A DNA stretch of 64,000 bases from assembly GCF_026672255.1 (NCBI RefSeq), contig NZ_JAPOHA010000003.1, forward strand, positions 229,153 to 293,152, given 5' to 3'. Shown piece by piece: positions 55,706 to 63,662 of this stretch. The notes beneath the pieces were generated by a model. That model searched no databases. It had not been told where the DNA came from and was given only the letters and a program-made list of their open reading frames with translations. This DNA comes from Caproiciproducens galactitolivorans (GTDB lineage Bacteria; Bacillota; Clostridia; Oscillospirales; Acutalibacteraceae). Each line of letters starts with the position of its first letter. The stretch's first letter is position 1. The position numbers were made by a program, and so were the translations under genes.

Positions 55706-56730
55706 TTTATCCGGTCCCCTTCTAACAGAGGGAGCGTAATTTCAACATCCGTTCCAACGTTTAAGGTGCTGTACATACAGATTCCGTATTCCTCTCCGAA
55801 CAGCAGCTTAATCCGGTTGTTGACGTTCACGGTGGCAATCCCGTTGTGCGTTTCGTCGTTCGGCTTAATATATTCCAGCGTCGTCCGGTTCAGTTTGTCG
55901 TTGATTTCCCGGAGCCGCTCTTCCGTCATGCCGACCCCGTTGTCGGATATCGTGATGATCAGCCTGGAAGCGGTTGTTTCGATTCGAATCCGCACAGTAC
56001 CCTTTCCGATCTTCCGCTCAATGCCATGGTATATGGCGTTTTCCACGATCGGCTGAAGGGTGAGCTTGGGAAGCTTGCAGGCCATGATTTTCATTTCATT
56101 TTCCGGGTCGTCGTATTCTACGCTGAGATTGAGCCGTTCCCCGAAGCGGTAACGCTGAATGATATAATAATTCTTTACATTCGCCAGTTCGTCCTCCAGA
56201 AGTACCAGATTTTCAACATTGGATATGGTATAGCGGAAAAAGGTGGCGAGAGCTTCCGCCATATTGGATACATTCTCCAAACCCGCGTTCAATGTTTCGC
56301 CGCGGATGCCCTCGAGCGTATTGTAAAGAAAATGCGGATTGATCTGGTTTTGCAAGGCAAGGTACTGCGCCTGCTTTTTCGACGCGTTGACAAGCTCATC
56401 CGTATTGATTATTTTTTCAACCTTTTTGGTAATTTCCTCAATTTCCGGGCTTAGAAGCACACCCTGGTCGAAAAGGGACCGGACGGAGTAGCCGGATAAA
56501 AACAGCTTCAGGGATTTGGCGTTCTCCTGATACGGCCGGTAGATCCACCAGTAAAAAGCATATACAACGGCGCTGAAAGCCAAATAGCCCAGCAGGACGG
56601 TAATCGGATTTCTGCTCCATTGAATGGAATCGATCGTGATAATAATCAAAAAAAGGAATAACAGCGCAAACAAAACGGCGAACAGGATAAAGACCCGAAA
56701 GGATAAATACATCGATTTTTTTCTTCTCAT
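55702..56730 (-). CDS. Sensor histidine kinase, YesM/LytS type, without an extracellular sensor domain
   Basis: A kinase of about 342 residues. Two membrane helices lie near residues 9-31 and 40-60, with only about ten residues between them outside. A short linker leads to the His-kinase domain: QNQINPHFLYNTLEGIR with the phospho-accepting His, the N-box LQPIVENAIYHGIE and the G-box ISDNGVGM. YesM kinases normally carry a large extracellular Cache-like domain; it is absent here. GTGAGG before the ATG at 56730 sets the start; a GTG at 56742 overlaps the regulator stop. It is coupled to both neighbours. Confidence 0.92.
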   Translation of the reverse strand: MRRKKSMYLSFRVFILFAVLFALLFLFLIIITIDSIQWSRNPITVLLGYLAFSAVVYAFYWWIYRPYQENAKSLKLFLSGYSVRSLFDQGVLLSPEIEEITKKVEKIINTDELVNASKKQAQYLALQNQINPHFLYNTLEGIRGETLNAGLENVSNMAEALATFFRYTISNVENLVLLEDELANVKNYYIIQRYRFGERLNLSVEYDDPENEMKIMACKLPKLTLQPIVENAIYHGIERKIGKGTVRIRIETTASRLIITISDNGVGMTEERLREINDKLNRTTLEYIKPNDETHNGIATVNVNNRIKLLFGEEYGICMYSTLNVGTDVEITLPLLEGDRIK

Positions 56731-56738
56731 TTTTTGCC

Positions 56739-58352
56739 TCACGAATAAAGTTTTCGGTATTCGTTGGGTTTAATCCCTACGGTTTTTATGAAGCTTTTTG
56801 TAAAATTCTTCAGGTCGCTGTATCCAACCTGTTCGCAGATAACCGCTATGGTCAGGTTAGTTTCCTTCAAAAGTTCCTTAGCGCGGTTCATACGGATTTC
56901 GCAAAGGTAATTCCCGAAATTGTTTCCGCTTTCCTTTTTAAACAGAGTACTGAAATACGTGGGATTAAATCCGACGTAGCTGCTGACTTCCTCCAGAGTG
57001 ATCGGATTCATGTAGCTTTTCTGAATATATTCTTTTGCAAGGCGGATAGGCCGGGTGTTCTCCTGCCTTTTATCTTCGATGATTACTTCCATGGATTCCC
57101 CGATCATAACGGAAAGATATTGGAACAACCGGTCGATCGAACCGCACCGGCTCGCATGGACGCAGAATTTTTCGTAGAATTCCGGACCGTATTTTATCGA
57201 AATCTGATTGTTCCGAAGATGGGTCAAATACATTTCGCAGGCTTGTTTGGCGATGGAAAAAACCTCTGTTCCGCTGAGATTTTCCAAATCGATCTGGTTT
57301 CGCAGAGCGGCGATACAGTTCAGCACGGCTTCTTTTTTCAGCACCTCGACCACCGTGCCCATCGTCCGGTTCAGTTCAGCCAGCAGCGCGCTGACTGTCT
57401 GCGGATGCATCTGCACCGTCTGATCTTCAATCAGCCTGCCGGTGCCCAAAATCAGCCTTTGCCCGATCGCATACCCGGCGGTTTGGAACGCTTCCTGCAA
57501 TTGCCCGATATCGTCCACGGCAATCCCTGTTACAATTGTAAATTCATGCTGCCTGTATGTAATTTTCTGAACCATCAGTTCGTCGAACACTTCTTTCAGC
57601 TGTTTCCTTATGGCTTTGCGGCTGTCCGTATCATAATTCATCAGGCAATAGGTGATGCTGTCGTCCGAATAAAATTCCAGATCGAAGCACCGGCCTTTTA
57701 GCATGCTTTCCAAAATCCACTTGATCTTATCTTCCAGAATCGGAATGGTGTTGTTATAATCGTCTTCATAGCCGCAGTCGATTTTTACCGCGCATACCTG
57801 AAAAAGTCCGGGTGAAAAGGAGAAGTGGTAATTTTGATTGACGGATTCCATTAACAGGTCCTGTGCTGTTTTGCTGTCACTCAGCAGTCTTTCCTTAATA
57901 AAATTCGCCCGGATTTTCCGAACGTCATTTTTCATCTGTTTTTGTAACTGTTCTTCATGATTCAATTGTTCCGTACGCCTTAAATATTTTTCACGCATCT
58001 TATTGAGCGCGGCAAGAAGATCATCCTTTTTAATAGGCTTTAAAAGGTAATCGCTTACACCGTATTTTATGGCGTTCTGCGCATATTCAAAATGGTCGTA
58101 ACCGCTGATAATGATGAAATCCAGCTCCGGATTGATATTTGTGGCGCGGCGTATCATTTCCAAGCCGTCGTAGCCAGGCATGCGGATATCCGTGATAATC
58201 AGGTCAGGTGAAAGAGCTTTTATCAAATCCAGCGTTTCTACGCCGTTATGCGCGATTCCGGCGATTTCCATACCGAGCAGGTCCCAGTTGATCAGCCCGC
58301 GAATCAGCCGGCATACGTTTTCTTCGTCGTCCGCAATAATAACCTTAATCAT
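56739..58352 (-). CDS. Response regulator, YesN type (receiver plus AraC domain)
   Basis: A 537-residue regulator. The receiver starts VIIADDEENVCRLI (acidic pair), has the phospho-Asp in LIITDIRMPGYDG and the conserved Lys in LLKPIKKDDL. About 300 residues of linker follow. The last 100 residues are an AraC-type double helix-turn-helix (LEEVSSYVGFNPTYFSTLFK, then IAVICEQVGYSDLKNFTKSF). GGAGAGG before the ATG at 58352 gives the start; the frame is open to 58376. It most likely binds the G6T repeats at the importer promoter. Confidence 0.94.
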   Translation of the reverse strand: MIKVIIADDEENVCRLIRGLINWDLLGMEIAGIAHNGVETLDLIKALSPDLIITDIRMPGYDGLEMIRRATNINPELDFIIISGYDHFEYAQNAIKYGVSDYLLKPIKKDDLLAALNKMREKYLRRTEQLNHEEQLQKQMKNDVRKIRANFIKERLLSDSKTAQDLLMESVNQNYHFSFSPGLFQVCAVKIDCGYEDDYNNTIPILEDKIKWILESMLKGRCFDLEFYSDDSITYCLMNYDTDSRKAIRKQLKEVFDELMVQKITYRQHEFTIVTGIAVDDIGQLQEAFQTAGYAIGQRLILGTGRLIEDQTVQMHPQTVSALLAELNRTMGTVVEVLKKEAVLNCIAALRNQIDLENLSGTEVFSIAKQACEMYLTHLRNNQISIKYGPEFYEKFCVHASRCGSIDRLFQYLSVMIGESMEVIIEDKRQENTRPIRLAKEYIQKSYMNPITLEEVSSYVGFNPTYFSTLFKKESGNNFGNYLCEIRMNRAKELLKETNLTIAVICEQVGYSDLKNFTKSFIKTVGIKPNEYRKLYS

Positions 58353-58391
58353 AGCTTCCTCTCCTTTCAATTCCATAAGTTTCCTTAAATG

Positions 58392-59036
58392 TTAAGAAAA
58401 CATTTCCGACTCGATATACGCGCAGAGGAGGTGATAAAGGGCGATATGAACCTCTTGAATCCGGTAAGTTTCCTGCTCGGGGGCAATCAGGCTGTAATCC
58501 GCGATTTTCGCGATTTTTCCTCCATCGCGCCCTGTCAGAGCAAGGGAAGCTGCGCCCATGACCTTTGCAGTCATAAGCGCATACGCCACATTGTTCGCAT
58601 TGCCCGAAGTGCTGATTCCGATCACGGCGTCCCCTTTGCGCGCATAACCCATTACCTGCTGCGCATAGATCAAGTCCGGATCGACGTCGTTGCTGAAAGC
58701 CGATATCAGCGAGGCGTGCGCGTTAAGTGAGATAGCCGGCAGGCCGCATTGCAGCTTTTCCGCGATAAAATTGCCTTCCCCGTTATAGAGCTGTGTAAAC
58801 CGTGCTTTGACATTTGCATCCAAAGGACGTTTCAGAAGGAATCCCTTCATCAATTCCCCCACAATATGGTCGCCGTCCGCGCAGCTTCCGCCGTTGCCGC
58901 AGATCAGCACCTTTCCTCCGTTTTGAAAGATTTTCAGCAGCGCTTCGCAGACCTCCGAAACGGGCTCTTTCATGAAGAGCAAATCCGGGTGTATTTCATA
59001 AAAATGCGTGCATAACTGTATCGTGTGTTCTTTCAT
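58392..59036 (-). CDS. SIS-domain phosphosugar isomerase, GmhA/DiaA-like
   Basis: A 214-residue single-SIS-domain protein. KVLICGNGGSCADGDHIVGE is the GmhA-type phosphosugar-binding segment. SAFSNDVDPDLIYAQQVMGY and GISTSGNANNVAYALM follow in family order. GmhA makes heptose-phosphate, but the only heptose context here is this gene, so it may act on another phosphosugar supplied by the ROK kinase. It overlaps the kinase gene by 4 bp and is 39 bp before the response regulator. Confidence 0.88.
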   Translation of the reverse strand: MKEHTIQLCTHFYEIHPDLLFMKEPVSEVCEALLKIFQNGGKVLICGNGGSCADGDHIVGELMKGFLLKRPLDANVKARFTQLYNGEGNFIAEKLQCGLPAISLNAHASLISAFSNDVDPDLIYAQQVMGYARKGDAVIGISTSGNANNVAYALMTAKVMGAASLALTGRDGGKIAKIADYSLIAPEQETYRIQEVHIALYHLLCAYIESEMFS

Positions 59037-60019
59037 TTTTCATCCTCCGTTTGCAAATGATAGCCGGCAACGATCAATCCGGCGATATCCCCCAGGGATT
59101 CCGACAGCTGGCTTGGCAGAACCCTGCAAGCTTTTCGGGCGGCGGGAAGCGTTTCCTCTTGAATTACCTGTTCCGCGTACGGCCAGATTTCATCATAGTT
59201 GCGGACAAAAATGCTTCCGATCACAATGCACTCCGGGTTCAGGAAATCAATGATAACGGACAGCCCTTTTCCCAGTTGACAACCGACTTGCCGGAGGATA
59301 TCCAAAGCAAGGGGGTCGCCGTTTTTTGCTGCCAAACCGACTTGTGCGGCCGTAATCTGCTCAGGTTTATCCGGACTGCCGCCAAGCGTTGTTTTCTTTC
59401 CGGACTGCCGTTTTTCCCGGATCATGGTCGCTGCAAGCTGTGCGATACCGCCGCCGCTGCAAAAGCCTTCAAACGAGCCCATTTTTCCGTAACCGGCAGG
59501 GCCGTAATCCGAAAGACGAATATGCCCGATTTCTCCGGCCATATCGCAGGCGCCGGTATACAGACGGTTATCCAGAATGATCCCCGCGCCAAGCCCTGTA
59601 CCAAAAGTAAGGAAAACCACATTTTTACACCCTTTGCCGGCACCCATTTTCCACTCCGCAAGGGCGCAGGCATTGGCGTCGTTGCAGAGCCATGCCGGTA
59701 TCCCAGTCTTATCCCGTAAATAATCCGTAATCGGAATGTTGTCCCATCCCGGAAGGTTCGGAGGGGAGAGGATAATCCCCCGGCTGCTGTCTAACGGGCC
59801 GCCGCAGCTGATTCCAATTCCTTCAATTTTTTGGGAATCCTTCAGCATTTTTTTACAGGAAAGGATATCTTCAACGAAGGCATTCAGCATTTCAGCAGGC
59901 ATATAGTCCGAGGTTTTTCGAATCTTGCATTTCTGTAATATTGCGGCATCCTCACCGGAAACTTCCCCTAAATTCACCGCGCATTTTGTTCCCCCAATAT
60001 CCACTCCGATTGCCAGCAC
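59033..60019 (-). CDS. ROK-family sugar kinase
   Basis: A kinase of about 328 residues. The N-terminal AIGVDIGGTKCAVNLG binds ATP phosphate, and LCNDANACALAEWKMGAGKG carries the catalytic Asp (NDAN). The C-terminal part has LNPECIVIGSIFVRN. The ROK zinc motif is reduced: GSFEGFCSGGGIAQL has one Cys of the usual four. I take the GTG at 60019, which has AAGG seven bases upstream; the frame is open to 60067. It is the first gene of the signalling operon. With the SIS isomerase it suggests phosphorylation and then isomerisation of the imported sugar. Confidence 0.9.
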   Translation of the reverse strand: MLAIGVDIGGTKCAVNLGEVSGEDAAILQKCKIRKTSDYMPAEMLNAFVEDILSCKKMLKDSQKIEGIGISCGGPLDSSRGIILSPPNLPGWDNIPITDYLRDKTGIPAWLCNDANACALAEWKMGAGKGCKNVVFLTFGTGLGAGIILDNRLYTGACDMAGEIGHIRLSDYGPAGYGKMGSFEGFCSGGGIAQLAATMIREKRQSGKKTTLGGSPDKPEQITAAQVGLAAKNGDPLALDILRQVGCQLGKGLSVIIDFLNPECIVIGSIFVRNYDEIWPYAEQVIQEETLPAARKACRVLPSQLSESLGDIAGLIVAGYHLQTEDEK

Positions 60020-60095
60020 AATTCTACCTTCTTCCCCTATACAATAATCGTTTCTTAAAGAAATCATTACTAAAAATCGATATCTTTTCCGGAAT

Positions 60096-60101
60096 ATTAT
60101 A
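60096..60101 (-). promoter_or_regulatory. Possible -10 box of the ROK-led operon
   Basis: A perfect TATAAT on the minus strand, about 77 bp before the GTG start. No good -35 box lies 16-18 bases upstream, so this is tentative. The 60102-60333 spacer shows no gene. Confidence 0.3.
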
Positions 60102-60333
60102 TCAAATGTACCCTGCTTATGAAAGGCCTGTCATGACGATAGTGAATAATTCCGTAAATACCTGAAGAATTCCCCCATAAATCAGAATAAAACCACTATC
60201 TTAGGTGAATGAATGCGTTGAACCCGAAGACGGATATGAAAAATCCCCTGTTCGCAGCAGATAACGTCAACTGCTAAGAAGCCGTTTATTTTTTTATTAT
60301 TTAAATTAGGAATTAATGCTTTCTGGATAAAAA

Positions 60334-60350
60334 GGTGATATAATGTCACC
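60334..60350 (+). promoter_or_regulatory. Palindromic extended -10 promoter of the sigma-factor operon
   Basis: GGTGATATAATGTCACC is a 17-base inverted repeat (GGTGA / TCACC) with TATAAT at its centre and TG one base before it, an extended -10 element without a clear -35 box. A protein binding the palindrome would cover the promoter. Confidence 0.55.
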
Positions 60351-60401
60351 ATGGAAAAATGGGCAGGCCCTTTTAATTTTTCTGAAACTGGAGATGATGC
60401 G

Positions 60402-60971
60402 ATGTTCCTGTTAATGCTGGCGGCAATGGATAACGAGGATGATAAATCTTTTATGATGGACTTATATAAGGAATATTACCCGATTGTACGGAAAACCATT
60501 TATCAGATTCTGATCGACAGCCGGGATGTGGATGACCTTATAAATGATGTTTTTATTAAATTAATTGAAAAAATTTCGCTGATTCGCTCTTTTGACTGTT
60601 GCAAAACAGCCTCCTATGTTGTCTATACTTCTAGGAGCGTAGCAATCAATTACATAAAGCATCGGGATATACAGAGAAAACATGCTTTTTACGGAAGTGA
60701 ATCCGATGTGCTTGGCGATACGGTCGATACGGATGACAGCGTTGAGGATTTCATCGTTCGCCGTGAAGCGCGGGATGCCCTGTCGGACGCCGTTTTAAAG
60801 CTGCCTGACCGGCAAAGAGATTTACTGTACTTTAAGTATGTACTGGATAAAACGGACATGGAAATAGCGGAAGATCTTTCCATCAATCCGAACAGTGTGC
60901 GCGAATATCTGACAAGGGCCAGAAGGGCCGCTAAAAAATTATTGGAGAAGGGGGATGAAACAGAATGTTAG
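60402..60971 (+). CDS. ECF-like RNA polymerase sigma factor
   Basis: A 189-residue sigma-70-family factor. Region 2 spans about residues 10-80 (FMMDLYKEYYPIVRKTIYQI, then DDLINDVFIKLIEK and the melting region). Region 4 covers the last 60 residues (LPDRQRDLLYFKYVLDKTDM and the helix-turn-helix IAEDLSINPNSVREYLTRAR). There is no region 1.1 or 3. The frame opens at 60351, but that ATG coincides with the expected transcription start. GGAG eight bases before the ATG at 60402 marks the better start. It overlaps the next gene by 7 bp, as expected for a sigma/anti-sigma pair. Confidence 0.88.
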   Translation: MFLLMLAAMDNEDDKSFMMDLYKEYYPIVRKTIYQILIDSRDVDDLINDVFIKLIEKISLIRSFDCCKTASYVVYTSRSVAINYIKHRDIQRKHAFYGSESDVLGDTVDTDDSVEDFIVRREARDALSDAVLKLPDRQRDLLYFKYVLDKTDMEIAEDLSINPNSVREYLTRARRAAKKLLEKGDETEC

Positions 60972-61735
60972 ACAGCGGAAGAGACCAAATTCACAAGAAG
61001 CTTTACGAAGACTATGAAGACAGTTTATTTAAACTCATCCTATTTGAAGCGGCGGAAAAAGAAGGAAAATTGTTTCTGAAAGAAAACGAACAATTAAAAA
61101 ATGACCCGGCGTTTCTTCCCTCTGCGGAGGAGGAAAATCGCTTTAAGAAACTGTTAAATCACCATATCCATAAAGTAAGAAATCATCCGAAAAGAAAGAT
61201 GATCTGTAACTTTGCCAATAAAGTTGCGGTTGCGGTGCTGGCAGTCGTCTTTGTATTTACGGGCGCAATTTTAACCGTTCAGGCCTTCCGCACCGATGTA
61301 TTGAATTTTTTGATCAGTATCGAGCCAAAGTACACCTCCATTCAGTTGAATGAAAGTGAAAATGAGACAAAGGATGAAAATCTGACGGTTAACTGGAAAA
61401 ATGCGTATGTGCCGACGTATATCCCGGCGGGCTTTGAAGCGGATAATCTTTACTATTCGGATTCTCTTAAAACGATTACCTTCCATCAAAAGAATAGTGA
61501 GAAGAAATTTATTGCCTATTCGGAGTACGATGCTTCAAACGATGTGGAACTTGATACGGAAAATGCGTCTTTAATTAAACTTGTTCAAATTCAGGGGCAC
61601 AAAGGGACGCTTGTTATAAAAAATTCGATTACTACCGTTTCATGGGAAATGGATAAGCATATTTTTACCATTAACGGGAATGTAGACGGGGATGAAATTG
61701 TGAAAATGGCCGAAAATGTAAATTTTATAAAATAA
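60965..61735 (+). CDS. Membrane protein, probable anti-sigma factor with a C-terminal DUF4367-like domain
   Basis: A 256-residue protein. About 75 cytoplasmic residues rich in charge come first, then one membrane helix near residues 78-102 (VAVAVLAVVFVFTGAILTV). An extracytoplasmic beta-rich domain follows, with VPTYIPAGFEADNLYYSD and ending TINGNVDGDEIVKMAENVNF, as in DUF4367 proteins found after ECF sigma genes. No zinc-binding anti-sigma motif (HxxxCxxC) is present. The 7-bp overlap with the sigma gene argues for partnership. Confidence 0.82.
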   Translation: MLDSGRDQIHKKLYEDYEDSLFKLILFEAAEKEGKLFLKENEQLKNDPAFLPSAEEENRFKKLLNHHIHKVRNHPKRKMICNFANKVAVAVLAVVFVFTGAILTVQAFRTDVLNFLISIEPKYTSIQLNESENETKDENLTVNWKNAYVPTYIPAGFEADNLYYSDSLKTITFHQKNSEKKFIAYSEYDASNDVELDTENASLIKLVQIQGHKGTLVIKNSITTVSWEMDKHIFTINGNVDGDEIVKMAENVNFIK

Positions 61736-61803
61736 AGTGTTGCAAAAATTCAGTTCAGTTGTCTTTAACAGTATAAACATTAAAAGAAAAGGAGTGTCCA
61801 GTT

Positions 61804-62235
61804 ATGAAAAAGTTTTTTAGCGTTCTTCTTTTGGCCCTTATCGTGGCTTTCTCCGCTTTGCCCGCTTACGCGGCGGAAGGGAAAGCAGATGTTCAGTCGG
61901 GTACGGTTCATCCGACCTTTGTGAACATCATGTCCATGGCGGCCGGTCTTTCCATCAATTCCGCCGGCAGAGCCACATGCACAGGCGCGGTGAATCTCTA
62001 TGATGATTCGTACACGGTAAAGATGACAGTTGACCTTCAAAAATCCACAGGGAGCGGATGGTCATCTGTTAAGACCTGGGTTGTAAATGGAAAAGGAAAT
62101 GCCGGTGCCCAGTTGTCCGCTCATTATTATGTAACCAGCGGGCGATACAGAGTCTGCACTACAGCAAGAGTTTACAATGCCTCCGGCAAATTGGTGGAAA
62201 CGGAATCCGCATATTCAGCGGAAAAGACTTATTAA
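61804..62235 (+). CDS. Small secreted protein of unknown function
   Basis: A 143-residue protein with a classical signal peptide (MKKFFSVLLLALIVAFSALP, cleavage expected after AYA). The mature part, some 120 residues, is rich in Ser, Thr, Gly and Tyr with short alternating strands (YDDSYTVKMTVDLQKS, RYRVCTTARVYNASGK), like small beta-sandwich proteins that follow sigma/anti-sigma pairs in Clostridia. Two cysteines (in ATCTG and RVCTT) could form a disulfide. AAGGAG precedes the ATG. It may be a target or extracellular part of the sigma system; no enzyme motif is seen. Confidence 0.85.
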   Translation: MKKFFSVLLLALIVAFSALPAYAAEGKADVQSGTVHPTFVNIMSMAAGLSINSAGRATCTGAVNLYDDSYTVKMTVDLQKSTGSGWSSVKTWVVNGKGNAGAQLSAHYYVTSGRYRVCTTARVYNASGKLVETESAYSAEKTY

Positions 62236-62287
62236 CGATTACATACCCTTAAATAGTATTTCAAATTAAAAGGGGACTCCGTCCATT

Positions 62288-63490
62288 ATGGAACGAAAAA
62301 AATTCAGTATTTTTTGTTTGAGCTTATTGACCCTTCTTAACATGACGGCATGCAATCCATCCCGCGGGGCAAACTCCCCAAAATCGGACACCTTCCCGAC
62401 AAGCAGTCCCAAAGAAGAATTTGTTTCGGGTTTCCCCGGCGCTTCGGAGGGATGCTGGAGCAAAATCGCCCCGATGTATACGCCAAGGTACGATTTCGGA
62501 AGCGAAGTAATGGACGGAAAAATTTACGTTTTCGGCGGAAAAAATGAAAGCGGGCAATTATCTTCAACGGAAGTATACGACATACAATCCAACACATGGA
62601 AACGGCTGAAACCGATGCTTGAAGCGAGAAGCAACTTTCAAACGGCTGCGTTAAACGGCGAAATCTACGCGATTGGGGGCAGTCAAGCCAAATTTACCGG
62701 AATGGGGGTGACGACGGCTGCTGTTGAAAAATACAACCCGGCAGTGAATACATGGGTACCCCTGCGGCCAATGCGCGCGGAAAGGATGTATCATCAGCTG
62801 GCTGTTCTTGACGGTATCATTTATGCGATCGGCGGTTCGGCGGATTCTTCCGTTCTGCCAGCCGTTGAGGCCTATGATCCGTCTTCCGATACATGGACGG
62901 ATAAAACACCGATGTCGGTACCAAGGATGCAGTTTGGAACGGCAGTCATCGGGGGAAAGATTTATGTCATCGGCGGATGCAGCACGGAAAAGAGTTTAGA
63001 AACAGTAGAAATGTATGATCCAGAGACGGATAAATGGACGAAGAAAGCGCCGATGCAAACGCCCCGGTTTTCCTTTCAAACAGAAGTCATAGAGGGGAAA
63101 ATTTATGTGATGGGAGGTTTAAATGACAAAGCAGATTCTTTGGCTTCCGTAGAAGAATATGATCCCGCAGCGGACAAATGGACAACGAAAAGATCGATGA
63201 AAACGCCCAGAAGCTGGTTTCAGTCGACCGCCGCGAACGGGAAAATACTTGCCGTTGGCGGATGGAGGAAGGTTGGGGACTATTTATCGCAAAGTTTTTT
63301 ATCCTCCGTCGAGGAATATAATCCCAAATCCGATACATGGACGGAAAAATTGCCGCTCCTGCCTGCCAGAAGTTTATTTAAAACAATTCATTACGGCGAC
63401 AATCTCTTCGCCATTGGCGGTGCGGTAGGCTCCAACACCCAGGCGGAACCCGGCACGAATTCGGCAGCGATGTATAAAATGATAAAGTAA
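62288..63490 (+). CDS. Kelch-repeat lipoprotein
   Basis: A 400-residue lipoprotein. The lipobox is MTAC at about residue 22, followed by a Ser/Pro linker. Then come six kelch blades of about 50 residues, each with the pattern DGKIYVFGG / VEVYDP-like / DTWxxxxPM: for example GKIYVIGGCSTEKSLETVEM, then YDPETDKWTKKAPMQTPR. Kelch proteins form a beta-propeller for binding. No catalytic residues of galactose-oxidase type are evident. It should face outward on the cell surface. The neighbouring secreted proteins suggest a surface function. Confidence 0.92.
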   Translation: MERKKFSIFCLSLLTLLNMTACNPSRGANSPKSDTFPTSSPKEEFVSGFPGASEGCWSKIAPMYTPRYDFGSEVMDGKIYVFGGKNESGQLSSTEVYDIQSNTWKRLKPMLEARSNFQTAALNGEIYAIGGSQAKFTGMGVTTAAVEKYNPAVNTWVPLRPMRAERMYHQLAVLDGIIYAIGGSADSSVLPAVEAYDPSSDTWTDKTPMSVPRMQFGTAVIGGKIYVIGGCSTEKSLETVEMYDPETDKWTKKAPMQTPRFSFQTEVIEGKIYVMGGLNDKADSLASVEEYDPAADKWTTKRSMKTPRSWFQSTAANGKILAVGGWRKVGDYLSQSFLSSVEEYNPKSDTWTEKLPLLPARSLFKTIHYGDNLFAIGGAVGSNTQAEPGTNSAAMYKMIK

Positions 63491-63574
63491 TCAGCAAATC
63501 GTATTTTCGCCGGAGAAAACTCTTTTTCATCAGCCAGCAATGGTACAAAAGTAAATTCAGAATCAATATAGACA

Positions 63575-63613
63575 GAGCTGAAATAGAAAGATGGATTCTT
63601 CCTATTTCAGCTC
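63575..63613 (+). terminator. Hairpin terminator after the kelch gene
   Basis: GAGCTGAAATAG / CTATTTCAGCTC (12 bp) with an inner AAGA/TCTT continuation. A T6 run comes only 18 bases later, so it is an imperfect terminator and may be bidirectional. Confidence 0.6.
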
Positions 63614-63662
63614 ATTCACTCTGTCAACATTTTTTACCAATAAATATTTTTGGGGGTATTTT

